Shown in pieces: positions 1 to 10,356 of a DNA stretch of 64,000 bases. Every line of letters starts with the position of its first letter. The stretch's first letter is position 1. Below the pieces are notes generated by a model, which made no database searches, had not been told where the DNA came from, and was given only the letters and a program-made list of their open reading frames with translations. The stretch is taken from the NCBI GenBank assembly GCA_933207985.1, contig OW240917.1, positions 108,174,284 through 108,238,283 of the forward strand, given 5' to 3'. The translations under genes and the position numbers were made by a program. The stretch is from Pelobates cultripes (taxonomy: Eukaryota; Chordata; Amphibia; Anura; Pelobatidae).

Positions 1-31
1 GACAGTGGCAAGAGGTGAGACGGGGGACACT

Positions 32-94
32 GAGTGCCTGCAGGAACAGCGTTCCTGCTCAAAAGAGTGCAGGAACGCTGTTCCTGCAGGACTC
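32..94. repeat. Near-perfect hairpin (29-30 bp arms, 4-nt loop)
   Basis: Arms 32-60 and 65-94 are reverse complements apart from two single-base indels, separated by AAAA. The arm core contains CTGCAGGAACAGCGTTCCTG. It probably belongs to a palindromic MITE together with the hairpin that follows. No function is visible. Confidence 0.75.
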
Positions 95-98
95 AAAC

Positions 99-166
99 CA
101 TAGGGGTGCGCACGGGGATTAGGGTGTGCCCAGGCACACCCGGCACACCCCGTGCGCACGCCTATG
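99..166. repeat. Second hairpin next to the first
   Basis: Arms 99-117 and 148-166 pair with one mismatch. The intervening bases contain a further near-palindrome (GGGTGTGCC paired with GGCACACCC). Two adjacent foldbacks suggest one GC-rich palindromic repeat that probably begins before the window. Confidence 0.7.
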
Positions 167-641
167 AGTGCGGTTGACAGAGAGGAGCAAATAAATCTTT
201 CTTTAACTGGTTAATCTTGTCAATTAAATAACATGCAAAGTTATCGGCTGAAAGTTTAATTTAGGAAGTGGCCATTGCAGGGCAAAGAATAGAACTGAAA
301 GTATCAAAGAAATGTGTAGGGTTGTGGGAGAATTGTGATTACTCAGACACTCAGATTTCAGAATCCATGAGAAGGATTTTCTCCGGTCCAGTCAAATCAT
401 GTTACCATCATTTGTGCTGTTATCGACAAACCTCCCCCAAGCTGTGAGGATATTTATGGGGTGATAAATATTAAAATAATATTTTCATAAAAATTATCAA
501 AAATTAATTTAATAATTTTTATTATATAAAAATTGATATCTTGGTGCGGTTTCCCTGAAAATTATAATATAAAGCTGAGAATTACTCATGATTTTAATTC
601 TCTTAGATCCTAGAGAAAGCTCATTGGAGGATTTTACTTCA
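167..641. other. No gene recognised; AT-rich
   Basis: AT-rich sequence, especially 470-560, with no sustained reading frame and no repeat that I could match elsewhere in the window. Confidence 0.5.
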
Positions 642-646
642 CACAG

Positions 647-1613
647 TGTAACGGATCACCTGGCACCCCGACTGGGTACCTCCGTTGAAGGATGCTCCTA
701 GTGCTTCCTGAAGACTCCAAGCACTCTAGCCGACACCACAACCACCAAACCGGAGAAGCATACGAATGCTCTCAAGCATACAATCAGCTTACACTCCTGG
801 CAATCAGCATACAATCCAATTCCCCCAATAACGAGACGACACTTCATTTTGAGGTCAAGCAGAACTGACTGTACTGGCACATAAAGCCTCTTTTATTCAC
901 AATCCACAAATATAGTACTGCCCACAGGGTTTTGAAATACAACCAATCAATCCGTACAATACACACAGACACTCCCACACAAAATCCTCCTCTCTGCCTG
1001 TGATATGATTACTGAACACAATGGTTAATATAATTATCACAGGCAGAGAAATACAGTATTATAAAACATATCACAGGGACCCCAAAACATGCAATAACCC
1101 CATAAAGTATATCCTCGGAACTGGGGGATCTGGGTGGACCACATATCCAAAATTCACCCAGATCCGTTCAGTAGTTTGGAAGATACAGTTTAATGCAGAT
1201 TCCGCAGTACATATACAGGCTATATGAAAAATAATTATTGTATAATGTGTCCCCTGTTGTATAGTTTAAAACTACTGCATGATGTCTTTGTGCACCAAAT
1301 ACCGGCGAGATGGCACCGTGTAGAAAAGTCCAAACAGTGTCTGTGAGTTAAAATGGCCGCCATCCATTGTTCTCACCATGTGCTTCATCCATTGTTCTCA
1401 CCATGTGCCTCTGATGCATGAAATGGTGGCCGCCCAGTAACTCCACAGTATGTCCCCAGATGGTTCTTAAAGGGCCAGCAGCGGCACAACACAAATCCAT
1501 TATGCCCAAATCATGTCTTTAAAGGGCAATACATCCCAGGGGCCATAGTCACATGGCAGGAGGCTGGCAATCAGTCTTCTCCAATGCCCAGTGGCGAGGT
1601 CAGTTTCGCCACA
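647..1613 (-). mobile_element. Solo LTR, family A
   Basis: A 967-bp segment starting TGTAACGGATC and ending TTTCGCCACA, bounded by a perfect 5-bp duplication CACAG (642-646 and 1614-1618). It matches 40221-41212 along its length, and that copy is attached to internal retroelement sequence, which identifies this one as a solo LTR left by LTR-LTR recombination. Orientation is minus, judged from the attached copy. A 23-bp segment with CATCCATTGTTCTCACCATG is tandemly doubled near 1370-1410 here but single in the other copy. Confidence 0.85.
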
Positions 1614-1618
1614 CACAG

Positions 1619-1914
1619 TAAATCACAATTTCATTATAAAAATATAATTGATTGTGAAAATAATAATAAAAATTAAATGTGTAACATTCGTGACAATAAT
1701 CAGTGAATAGTTAGGTATAACATAGGCAAACAATATGGCAATGGTTTAAACACAATACAGCAGCTAAAAGCAACTAGTTGTCAGCAATTGAACAATATTT
1801 ATGATAGGGAACTGTTTAGAAATCACTTAAAACCAAATTCACATAGAAGAGAGAACTCGATAGAACACACAGCACAGCCTAAAGCAATAAAACTTGGTTT
1901 TCAGTCAGACCACA
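1619..1914. other. No feature recognised
   Basis: AT-rich unique-looking sequence between the solo LTR and a GC-rich repeat. Confidence 0.4.
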
Positions 1915-2455
1915 CCGAGCTGCAGTAGTCCACAGCGGGCCGGTGGGGAGATCAAAGATCTCCCTCACCTGCCCACATGCAGGATATTGCGGCCGCCGGG
2001 GGAGAGAGGGAGGGAGCCAGCCTGCCAGCAGAGGAACCCGGAGGAGCTCTAACTTGCAGCTCCGCCAGGTTCCTCTCGCCACCCCTAACACTCACAGCAC
2101 TCTCACACACACACTGCACCCCTAACACACATCACACACACACACACTGCACCCCTAACACTCACAGCACCCTCATACACACACTGCACCCCTGACACAC
2201 ACATCACACACACACACACACTACACCCCTGACGCTCACAGCACCCTCACTCACACACACTGCACCCCTGACACTCACAGCTTCCTCACATGCATACACT
2301 GCACCCTCACACAAAGCTCCGGGTCTCGTGAGAGTGAACTCTAGCCCAACAGCCTAGAGTTCACTCACCACTAGGACCACCAGGGATGGATGGCAGCCCC
2401 AGCAGCAGGATCCCCCCCTCCCAGGCTGAAGGTAAGCAGGGAGGGGGGAAATAAT
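1915..2455. repeat. GC-rich repeat family C, interrupted by minisatellite
   Basis: Segments 1915-2085 and 2311-2455 resemble 23210-23350 and 23410-23540: the same order of a GATCTCCCT block, a TCTCGxGAGAGTGAACTCT block and a CACTAGxACCxCCAGGGA block. The stretch between them is a block of the CA-rich minisatellite that follows. Short ORFs here are incidental. Confidence 0.6.
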
Positions 2456-3415
2456 CACTCAGGTATAATCACAGCACCCTCACACACACACTGCACCCCT
2501 GACACGCACAGCACACACACACACACACTGCACCCCTGACACTCACAGCACACACACTGCACCCCTGACACTCACAGCACCCTCACACGCACACTGCACC
2601 CCTGACACTCACAGCACACACACAGCACCCTCACACACACACTGCACCTCTAACAATCACAGCACACACACACACACTGCACCCCTGACACTCACAGCAC
2701 ACACACAATGCACCCCTAACACTCACAGCACCCTCACACACACACACACACTGCACCCCTAACACTCACAGCACACACACGGCACCCCTGACACTCACAG
2801 CACCTTCACACACACACACACTGCACCCCTGACACTCACAGCACACACATAATGAACCCTTAACACTCACTGCACCCTCACACACACACACTGCACGTCT
2901 GACACTCACAGCACACACAAAATGCATCCCTAACACTCACAGCACCCTCACACACACACTGCACCCCTGACACGCACAGCACACACACTGCACCCCTGAC
3001 ACTCACAGCACCATCACACACACACACTGCACCCCTGACTCACAGCACACACACAATGCATCCCTAACACTCACAGCACCCTCACACACACACTGCACCC
3101 CTGGCACGCACATCACACACACACTGCACCCCTGACAATCACAGCACCCCCACTCACACACACTGCACCCCTGACACTCACAGCTTCCTCACATGCATAC
3201 ACTGCACCCTCACACACAGCTTCCTCACACACACATAGCACCCTCACGCAAACACAGCACCCACTCACACACAGCACACACACACTGCACCCATCACACA
3301 CACAGGACCCTCAAGCAAACAGAGCACCCATCACTCACACACACACTGCACCCCTCTCTCACACACACTACACCACTTACACACACACAGAGCACCCTCA
3401 CACACACTGCGCAAT
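2086..3415. repeat. CA-rich compound minisatellite
   Basis: About 1.1 kb of degenerate units built from ACACACACTGCACCCCTGA and CACTCACAGCACCCTC, broken at 2311-2455 by family C sequence. Unit length varies because the internal CA run varies. His/Thr-rich or Cys/Val-rich open frames across it come from the repeat and are not genes. Confidence 0.9.
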
Positions 3416-3728
3416 ATGCTTTCCTGGCATGTTTGTCTCCTGGTATCCCAACTATGGAGACACCAGAGACAAATTTCAAGCAAACACAGTGCAAACATGT
3501 TATTAAATTTGCTTGCGCTGTGCAGAACAAATACAGGGTATTTTTCAAATGCCAGAGCTCTTCGCATGGTCTACCCTGGAAGAGCATTGAACCAACATGC
3601 TCACTTTGTGATGGGGCGTGCTTGTCATTGGTGATGACAAAACACACCCTATCTGGCCCCGCCCCCTTTTTAATGGGCCGCTGTAAATAAAAAATGCCCG
3701 GGCCGAATTTTCTTCCCACTCCGGCTCT
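3416..3728. other. No gene recognised
   Basis: Single-copy-looking sequence with overlapping short ORFs on both strands. None resembles a family I know, and they run out of the neighbouring minisatellite. Confidence 0.4.
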
Positions 3729-3776
3729 GGAATCATGACATGTCAGGCATGTCATGTGTCCGTAAGGGGTTAAACA
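3729..3776. repeat. Half of a palindromic AACCCCTTAAGGAC MITE
   Basis: GGAATCATGACATGTC followed by TGTCCGTAAGGGGTTAAA matches the right part of the complete copies at 5281-5361 and 49253-49334. Confidence 0.6.
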
Positions 3777-3802
3777 GTGTCCTGGTTCTGCCGTTCATTT
3801 TT

Positions 3803-5144
3803 TTTTTTGTAATTCTTTCTTTTATTGAGACATTGAGTTATGCGGTACAGAATGTGACCAAGAATAAAGGAGTTGGCGCAAAAGTCCAGATGTTAATCAA
3901 ACAGTTGAACAGTATGCTCCTGGCAGATCTGTCTCATTTTTTAAAATAAACAAGCTAGTCTAATTAGTAACAACAAGCTATATCATATAGTGCAGTAAAG
4001 CAAACAATAGGTAAGTCAACATTAGTGATATACAGCGTTTGGTTTTATTCCTATTGTTATGGTATGTTGGATCTAGGCTAGTAAAAGTAGAGTAGATTAA
4101 TACATGCTAGGTTTAGCTTATATGTAAGATTGGGTAACGTCTACATAGTCTAGTTTTAAGTAAGGGAAACATGCTATGCTTTGGCATGAGGCCGGATAGA
4201 TGCAATAAGGCATATGAATGTACTGTGCACATAGGATACAGGCTAGGCATGAGTAGCAGATAAGGCTGCCTTTTGATTTGTACAATACTATGTCACAGTA
4301 CTTGCTTGGTAAAAAAAAAAACAGGATCGGGCTAAGCAAGGTAACAAGGATTAATGTTTTGGCACTCTCAGGGTGCCGGATCAAACCTATGGAGCCTTTG
4401 TCCTGCACAGCTGCTAGTAAAACTGTTATAGGTGCTTATAAGGTATATGCACGTGGTCAATGACTAACTGGCATCGGAGTCAATGGCTTAAGTATAAACT
4501 GGCAATGCATGAATTGTAAACCGCTGACATGAGGCAGAGGTAGGGGAAAACAGAGCATTAGGGAAAAACAAATCATTAAAGCAGGGTGAATGTAGTGGTT
4601 AAGAACAGTGCTCAGCTGCAATAAAAAGAGTTCTCTTAGCTCTGACTCTTCACACGATGCTGTTTATGTGCTAGAGCAGATAGTCCATTCTTTCACCCGG
4701 TAGCAAATCCGACCGGAGCGGGAGTGCAGCCTGGAATCCTATGCCTCCGTTGCTTGCCTAGGGTCTCCCAGAGTTCTTTCTGCTGGTGAGGTTGGTCAGG
4801 TTCCTGCACACGAACACCAGTTGGAGGGGCTTGTGTGTTGGCAGGGTCCGAGTCTGTCGTGGTGCTGGAGCGTGCAGGCTGCTGGACCCGGTTGCTGCCA
4901 GGTGGAGTGGGTGAGTATGTCTAGGTGTGCGTTTGTTGCAGCATGGCGCTGTGGAGGTGGGGAGCCCCTCCACCTCTGAGGTTGCTGGTGAGCCGATGCT
5001 CCATTTCTGCGTGCGTGAGTCCCAGTGTGGTCTCTGGCCTTTCCGGGGATGGTGGCGCAGTGGGCGCCGTGTGTTGCCCGCTTGGTGCTCTGTTTGCTCT
5101 CCATATTCTGTGGCTGGCGCTTGCGGGTTGGCTTGTGGCCATGT
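3803..5144 (-). mobile_element. L1/Tx1-like retroposon with poly(A) and 15-bp TSD
   Basis: Perfect 15-bp direct repeats CTGCCGTTCATTTTT lie at 3788-3802 and 5145-5159. Reading the minus strand, the insert ends with CAATAAAAGAAAGAATTAC followed by an A run, which is a polyadenylation signal and tail at the correct spacing. This is the signature of target-primed retroposition of a polyadenylated RNA. The GC-rich end (4758-5155, minus) is open for 120-180 codons in overlapping frames but shows no reverse transcriptase or endonuclease motif. At 1.34 kb it is probably an internally deleted or non-autonomous L1/Tx1-type copy. The clade is inferred from the tail only. Confidence 0.7.
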
Positions 5145-5280
5145 CTGCCGTTCATTTTTAATCAGTTTTTTCTTTGTGTCAATGCCACCAGCAGCCATCT
5201 TGTGTTCTACAGAGATCACTCTTCCTCCTGATTCTTGACAGCCAAGCAGCGGCAAAGTACAGTATGGCTCCCTCAAATGG

Positions 5281-5361
5281 TTTAACCCCTTAAGGACCAA
5301 CTTCTGGAATAAAAGGGAATCATGACATGTTACACATGTCGTGTGTCCTTAAGGGGTTAAA
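5281..5361. repeat. 81-bp palindromic MITE (AACCCCTTAAGGAC ends)
   Basis: Termini TTTAACCCCTTAAGGAC and GTCCTTAAGGGGTTAAA are inverted repeats around a centre containing ATCATGACATGT. The same element lies in the opposite orientation at 49253-49334. Confidence 0.85.
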
Positions 5362-5553
5362 CAGATGTGTACAGATTAGGTCATGTTGATTTTCAATTCA
5401 CTACTATTTGCGACTAGAGTAATTATTGGCCAGCTTCAAATACCCATGTTGAAACATTCTCAAACACATTGTTTTAACCAACGTTCCACTAACAGTTGGT
5501 TGAAACTTGTAGTTTATGCTAGCTTTAGTGTACCTATAATGTTAATTTTATTA

Positions 5554-5678
5554 ATGACAGGAGGCTTTGTATTTGCTTAAGTCTCTCTTTACTAGAACTC
5601 CACAGCAGCACAGAAAACAACCAATCAGAAAAAGTTAGGTACTATAAAACTCCCTTCCCATTGCATCATTTCCTCTTT
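5554..5678 (+). repeat. Left member of ~125-bp inverted pair with CCAAT and TATA boxes
   Basis: This segment is about 90% or more identical by eye to the reverse complement of 11447-11572. It carries CCAATCAG at 5621 and TATAAAA at 5643, in promoter-like spacing. It may be a terminal repeat of a retroelement (DIRS-type elements have inverted terminal repeats) or two dispersed copies of a short repeat. No recombinase or reverse transcriptase was found to decide between these. Confidence 0.6.
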
Positions 5679-5715
5679 CAAGCTGCGACAAAACAGAACA
5701 AAGGCAGAAAAAATA

Positions 5716-5870
5716 ATGGGAAGAAACGAAGTCCTAGATACAATGAATACAGCAATGTCCAACATCCGAGAAGAACTGTCAAACCAGATAGCGTTGATGG
5801 ACTGCTAAATAAATAAGTCAATGTCCACCATCCGTGAAGAAGTGCCACACCAGATAGCGTTGAAGGACTG
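5716..5870 (+). repeat. Short ORF with 51-bp internal duplication
   Basis: An ATG at 5716 opens a 30-codon frame ending at TAA 5806-5808. Its second half (5754-5804) is repeated at 5820-5870 with about 6 differences, 66 bp downstream. Both copies read as a similar hydrophilic peptide containing IREE and QIAL. It starts about 67 bp after the TATA box at 5643. The remnant is not recognised as any known family. Confidence 0.4.
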
Positions 5871-6278
5871 GAAACTAAAACGAGAGAAAAACAGAATCGA
5901 ACAGGTTGATTATCCAATGAAATGTACTCTGAATAAACCTGTAGATACCCAATGTAGCAACGTACCTGATTAATCCAACTATTAAAATTAAACAAGGGAG
6001 GGATAAGAATGGGTGGGAAATACTCGCCTACTGGTTGCGCGCCCGGGAATCCTCAAAAAAAACTTGCCCCTCAGGGTATGAGGTTTAGAGTCTTCATCCT
6101 TCCAATCATATTGAGGTGCCCGTATACTGGTGTCCTCTTAGATTGTAAGGCAGCAGTGCTTGCCTGGACACCCACCTATTACCATGTCAATAGTGGGTAC
6201 TGGGCTTTTCTCAGTGATATTCTCCCAGGCCTGTGGCCAAAAGGGATTTCAGGCCCAGATAGCTCAGGCCAAACAAAG
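5871..6278. other. No feature recognised
   Basis: No homologous repeat or coding signature seen. The ORF from 6009 runs into the minisatellite that follows. Confidence 0.35.
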
Positions 6279-6490
6279 GGCACAGACAGAGCAGGTCAGT
6301 CCGAAAGGCACAGACATAGCAGGCCAATCACATGGGCACAGACATAGCAGGCCAATCTATGGGGCACAGACATAGCAGGCCAAACAATGGGGCACAGACA
6401 TAGCAGGCCAGTCAGTGAGGCACAGAGATAGCAGGCCAATCAATGGGGCACAGACATAGCAGGCCAATCCATGGGGTATAGACGTAGCGG
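6279..6490. repeat. ~28-bp minisatellite, about eight units
   Basis: Units of the form GGGGCACAGACATAGCAG followed by GCCAATCAAT, with point differences. Outer units are more diverged than inner ones, as expected for an ageing tandem array. Confidence 0.9.
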
Positions 6491-7031
6491 GCTGCGTGTA
6501 GATGAGTAATGGGGACCTCTGTGTTTGGTAGAGACCCCTAAATATTTGTAAATCTACAGGGTACCCTGTGGCCCAGGACCCTTAGACACCAACCCCTTTT
6601 AGACAGTGTAATACTGTGCAATTAACATAAACTGGGACTAGCAGTCCTTCAATGCCCAGCAGGAAAAATAGTGGTATTCCAGCTGTAATGTATAGGCTGA
6701 AAAGTTTCCAGTGATATAGTGCCAATTAACTCATGACATGCCTGGACCTACAGATCTGTATGGGGTTTCCTCATTGATCTATGTACTGTCAGTAAACCAC
6801 CTGAAGGGTACTGAACCAATGGTATCTTACAGTAAGGGGGTTAAACAATAGTCCACTCAATGCCCCTCATTGAGCTTGGAAGCGACCACCTTCCAACTCT
6901 ACTAGTCATAGAAACCTAATAAATTGTACTAATGGCAGTAGAGACTGGCCTCCTTACCAGTTTGAGCCGGAGCAAGGGCTGTATAGATTTTATATCTGCC
7001 ATACACAGTGAAACCTCACATTAAAGAGGAT
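6491..7031. other. No feature recognised
   Basis: Unique-looking sequence between the minisatellite and the gypsy element. Confidence 0.4.
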
Positions 7032-7036
7032 TCATC

Positions 7037-7849
7037 TGTTATGCTACTTGGGTTATTTGGATTGGAACTCAACTGCAGCTTGTAGAACTCCTTAATTACA
7101 ATAGTGAAGAAGTAAAGTATCAATACTGTAGCTTTAAGAAAAGAGAGGATTGCTGGCACTTTGAGAATCAAATTAAGTTTTAATAATTGTTAAACTTAAC
7201 AAATTGCATTTAGGCAATAATCCAATAAGAATAAGTGGAAGTCATTAAACAATACAAAGTTCATTAATAAGTATTTCCTCAGAGAAATATCAAATAAGAT
7301 TTATAGGTTGCTTGGAATCATCTTCAATAATGATATTTAGCAGATAGCAAAGTATTTGCAAAGCAAGAAACAGTTCCTAGTGATTAAGCTTGATGGGAGT
7401 TGTCCTCCATATCATTAGTAGCTTGAAGCAGAGAAGTTTTAAGCAAGCAGTGAATAGTTCATCAATAAATGAGATAGCAGACAATAGCTGAAAGGTATAC
7501 TTAAGGTTAAGGTGAATTATCCTCCAAGAGTTCAGAGTTATAGTCCACTTGATAATTAACAAGTATCAGTTCTCCAGTAATCCTCTATGGCATGCAGTAT
7601 CATCCATGCATTAGCTCAAAGGCTAGGACGGCTTGTCAGAGTCTGTGGAGCCGGCGTGTATACCAGGAAGTCGGTCCCACATTGTCAGAGCCTCAGGAGC
7701 CGGTGAGTATGGCTGAAGTAGGTCACACATGCACCAAGCGCCCTCTCTCTGGCGCGGACTCCTTAAGTACAGTCAGAGCCGCGTCAGAGGGGGGCGGGAT
7801 CAGCTCCGCATCGCAGAAGTGCCAAACCCGGAAGTGTTACCGCATGACA
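7037..7849 (-). repeat. 3' LTR of the gypsy element
   Basis: An 813-bp LTR reading, on the plus strand, TGTTATGCTACTTGGG to GTTACCGCATGACA. Its first ~150 bp and last ~30 bp match the short LTR at 10158-10351. The middle is absent from that copy. Confidence 0.85.
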
Positions 7850-7864
7850 GCACTCCGGGTGCTG

Positions 7865-8540
7865 TTACCTCAGTTTCTGAGGGTACCTTTTGTGAAATGC
7901 AGTAATTAACTTCTTTGCATGTATTTCAGAGGAATTCTCCCAGGAGTTATCTTTATCTCCATAACCCTTCCATTTAATAAGGTACTGTAGATTACCTCTA
8001 TGAAGTCTGGAGTCAAGAATTTTTTCTATTTCATATTCCAATTCACCTTGAACTTCAATGGGGTCTGGCTTCAACAATTGTTCCCTATGGAAGGGATCTG
8101 GGAGAAAAGACTTTAGGAGTGAAACATGGAAAACAGGATGAAGTTTAAGTGATGGAGGAAGTTTCAATTTCACAGCATTTTCATTAATAATGGATTCAAT
8201 TTGAAAAGGTCCAAGGAAAAGAGGACTTAGTTGCTTAGAAGGACGGTTAGTAGAAATATTTTTTGAAGACAACCAAACAGTGTCACCAATTTTATATTTA
8301 GGAGTCTCACAGGTACTGGTAATCCTGTCAATAATCCATAAGGACGTTCCGCTTTGGACCTTTGACAAACTGGACAAGACTTTACATAGGATTCAATGGC
8401 TTTGTCTTGAGGAGGCCACCAATATTGTCTAGTAGAGAGTCCAAGTGTCTTTTTTTATCCCTGGATGTCCAGCAAGAGGAGAATCATGAATTAATTTTAA
8501 AAGATTGTTTCGGAGTTTTGGAGGAATATAAATTCTATTT
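7865..8540 (-). pseudogene. Gypsy integrase remnant with C-terminal chromodomain
   Basis: On the minus strand from about 8540, in a frame broken by a stop and a frameshift, lies an integrase HHCC zinc-binding segment (IHDSPLAGHPGI, then after a gap SCPVCQRSK). It continues to GLLTGLPVP and then jumps to PKYKIGDTVWL, so the DDE catalytic core is deleted. The open 170-codon part (7865-8377) holds a GPF-type motif (LFLGPFQI, about residues 53-60) and a chromodomain from about residue 113 (EYEIEKILD, YLIKWKGY, NSWE). In chromoviruses the chromodomain steers integration through histone marks. Without the core it cannot integrate DNA. Confidence 0.85.
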
Positions 8541-8591
8541 TTGAAATAAAAGATTCCATCTTTTTTGACCAATTTAGGAGTAGAAGGTAGT

Positions 8592-9590
8592 TCAAGTTCT
8601 TTGAGAGATAATTGTTTGTTTCAATTCATCCAATATAGTTGTTGTAAGTCCAATAATTTTATTGTTTGATAATATTGAGAGAGTTTTCTTTTCTGAAGAA
8701 GGATGACGAGGTATTCTGGAAAGAGCATCAGCTTTTTTGTTATTAAACACATTAGGTAAATCTGAATATTGCTCTGGTATTAAAGTTTCTTGACTTAATC
8801 GAAGTATAGGAATCTGTGGGAGACAATTGTCCTTACAATATTCTGAGTCAAAGGTGAGAGAAAAGGGAGCCCAACGAATGAAGGGATTATGAGTTTGTAA
8901 CCAGTTGATACCTAAGATGATAGGAAAAAGAGGGGATTTTATAATATCAAAAACAAGAAATTCTGAATGTTTATTATTGACAATGGTCCTAATAGGAATA
9001 GTTTCATTTTTTATAGGACCAGAGGGGATTAAAGATCCATCAATAACTCTGAAGGAGATAAAAGATGCTTTTTTCATAAAAGGAATTTTATGAGTTTCAA
9101 CGAACGAAGAATCTATGAATATCCCCGTAGCTCCAGAATCAATAATAGCTTCAGTCTTGATTCTTTCTTTGTCCCACTGTAAAATTAGAGGCACTGCAAA
9201 CTGATGAGAGGAGGAAGAGGGAAGTGTCTTCAAAATTGAGGTATTAATTTTAAGCTTTCCTCCCTTAGCGCGTTTTAGTAGATTACATTCTTGTAATAGA
9301 TGGTTATTAGAAGCACAGTACATACAGAGATTTAAGTCTCTCCATCTTGTTTTTTCTTCCATAGATAAAGGTCCCCTAATAAACCCAACTTCCATAGGTT
9401 CACTTGGTTGCAAGGGTTTATTAGGCATGCACAAAGGTGGACTAGGTTTATTCCAAGATGAATTAGAGAGAGTCTTTTCAGCTTTACGTTCTCTGATTCT
9501 TCTATCTATACTGATAGAGAGTTGAATTAATGTATCCAGTGTTGGAGGAAGAGTGGTTCTAGATAATTCATCTTTAACTGTTTCAGACAA
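8592..9590 (-). pseudogene. Gypsy gag C-terminus / protease / deleted pol
   Basis: A 332-codon open segment. The zinc knuckle is C89-x2-C92-x4-H97-x4-C102 (nucleic-acid binding). The retropepsin active site is D151-S-G with context AIIDSGATGIFID, followed by a flap-like region. Near residue 283 (about 8744) the N-terminal pol linker (SDLPNVF) joins directly to the end of RNase H (NKKADALSR), so practically the whole reverse transcriptase and RNase H are gone. The upstream gag lies in the same frame behind a TAG stop. The 332-codon frame survived this large deletion. Confidence 0.85.
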
Positions 9591-9593
9591 TCC

Positions 9594-10202
9594 TAAACGG
9601 AACTGATTACGTAGAGCTATATCATTCCATTGGGTTTCTGAAGCCTATCTTTTGAACTCAGCTATATAATCCTCCACAGGACGATTTCTTTTTTGTAATA
9701 ATCTAATAGTAAGATCAGCAGTAGCTTGTTTATTAGGGTCCTCATAAAGTAGTGACATTTCTTCAATAAAATTATCCAAAGAATCCAAAATAGGATCTTC
9801 ATTTTCCAGAAATGAATGTGCCCAGGACATGGGTTCACCCCTTAAATAGGAAATTATTGAACAGACCTTAATCCTGTCTGTGGGGTAAGCCCTGGGTTTG
9901 AGAGTAAACAATAAATTGCATGAATTCAAAAATTCTCTATATTTGGAGCGATCTCCATAAAACTTTTCAGGATTGCAGACAGCAGGGTCACTTGAAGCAT
10001 GTGTAACTTTATTTTACATTTACCTCATATAAGAAAGAAGTCTCTCATTAGCAATTTGCAAATCCTGCATCCCTTGTGTGAGTATTTCAACCCTGTGGTT
10101 TAAAGATGTAATTTGGGAATTCACATCTGCTGGTTCCATTTGGGGTTTTGGTGATTCTGTAAAGCTACTTGGGTTATTTGGATTTGAACTCAACTGCAGC
10201 AT
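9594..10202 (-). pseudogene. Gypsy gag (broken)
   Basis: One frame with the downstream protease segment, but interrupted by closely spaced stops near 10017-10022 and one near 9645. The N-terminal piece (to 10020) is coiled-coil-like. The middle piece (9645-9929) has the Ty3/gypsy gag pattern: FYGDRSKYREFL, then ISYLRGEPMSWAHSFLEN and a DYIAEF end. Gag forms the virus-like particle of such elements. The frame starts right at the LTR edge with no obvious primer binding site, so the leader is probably deleted too. Confidence 0.8.
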
Positions 10203-10351
10203 GTAGAACTCCTTAATTACAATAGTGAAGAAGCGGAGAATCTTTAAAGTATCAATACTGTAGCTTTAAGAAAAGAGAGGATTGCTGGCACTTTGAGAAT
10301 CAAATTAAGTTTTAATAATTGTGCCGAACCCGGAAGTGTTACCGCATGACA
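10158..10351 (-). repeat. 5' LTR of the gypsy element, internally deleted
   Basis: Only 194 bp: the start and end of the 813-bp partner LTR, with the middle ~620 bp missing. The 5-bp target duplication is still at its outer edge, so the deletion arose within the LTR and is not an end truncation. Confidence 0.8.
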
Positions 10352-10356
10352 TCATC

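Larger units (their letters stand above)
7037..10351 (-). mobile_element. Internally deleted Ty3/gypsy chromovirus
   Basis: A 3.3-kb element on the minus strand flanked by a perfect 5-bp duplication TCATC (7032-7036 and 10352-10356). The LTRs end TG...CA. Between them are gag, aspartic protease, the end of RNase H, the integrase zinc-binding segment and a chromodomain, in gypsy order. Most of the reverse transcriptase/RNase H and the integrase catalytic core are missing, and several stops break the frame. It is a dead chromodomain-bearing gypsy derivative. It sits between the two CCAAT/TATA inverted repeats. Confidence 0.9.

Noticed and set aside
3193..3755. ORFs of 153-165 codons rich in His/Thr or Cys/Val
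   Set aside because: Half of each is translated CA minisatellite; the rest matches no family and the two strands overlap.
4758..5300. 180-codon minus-strand ORF as a host gene
   Set aside because: It crosses the boundary and target duplication of the L1-like retroposon, lacks any recognisable domain, and overlaps equally long frames.
6279..6490. Possible CRISPR-like array
   Set aside because: Units are contiguous ~28-bp repeats without distinct spacers, and the context is vertebrate.
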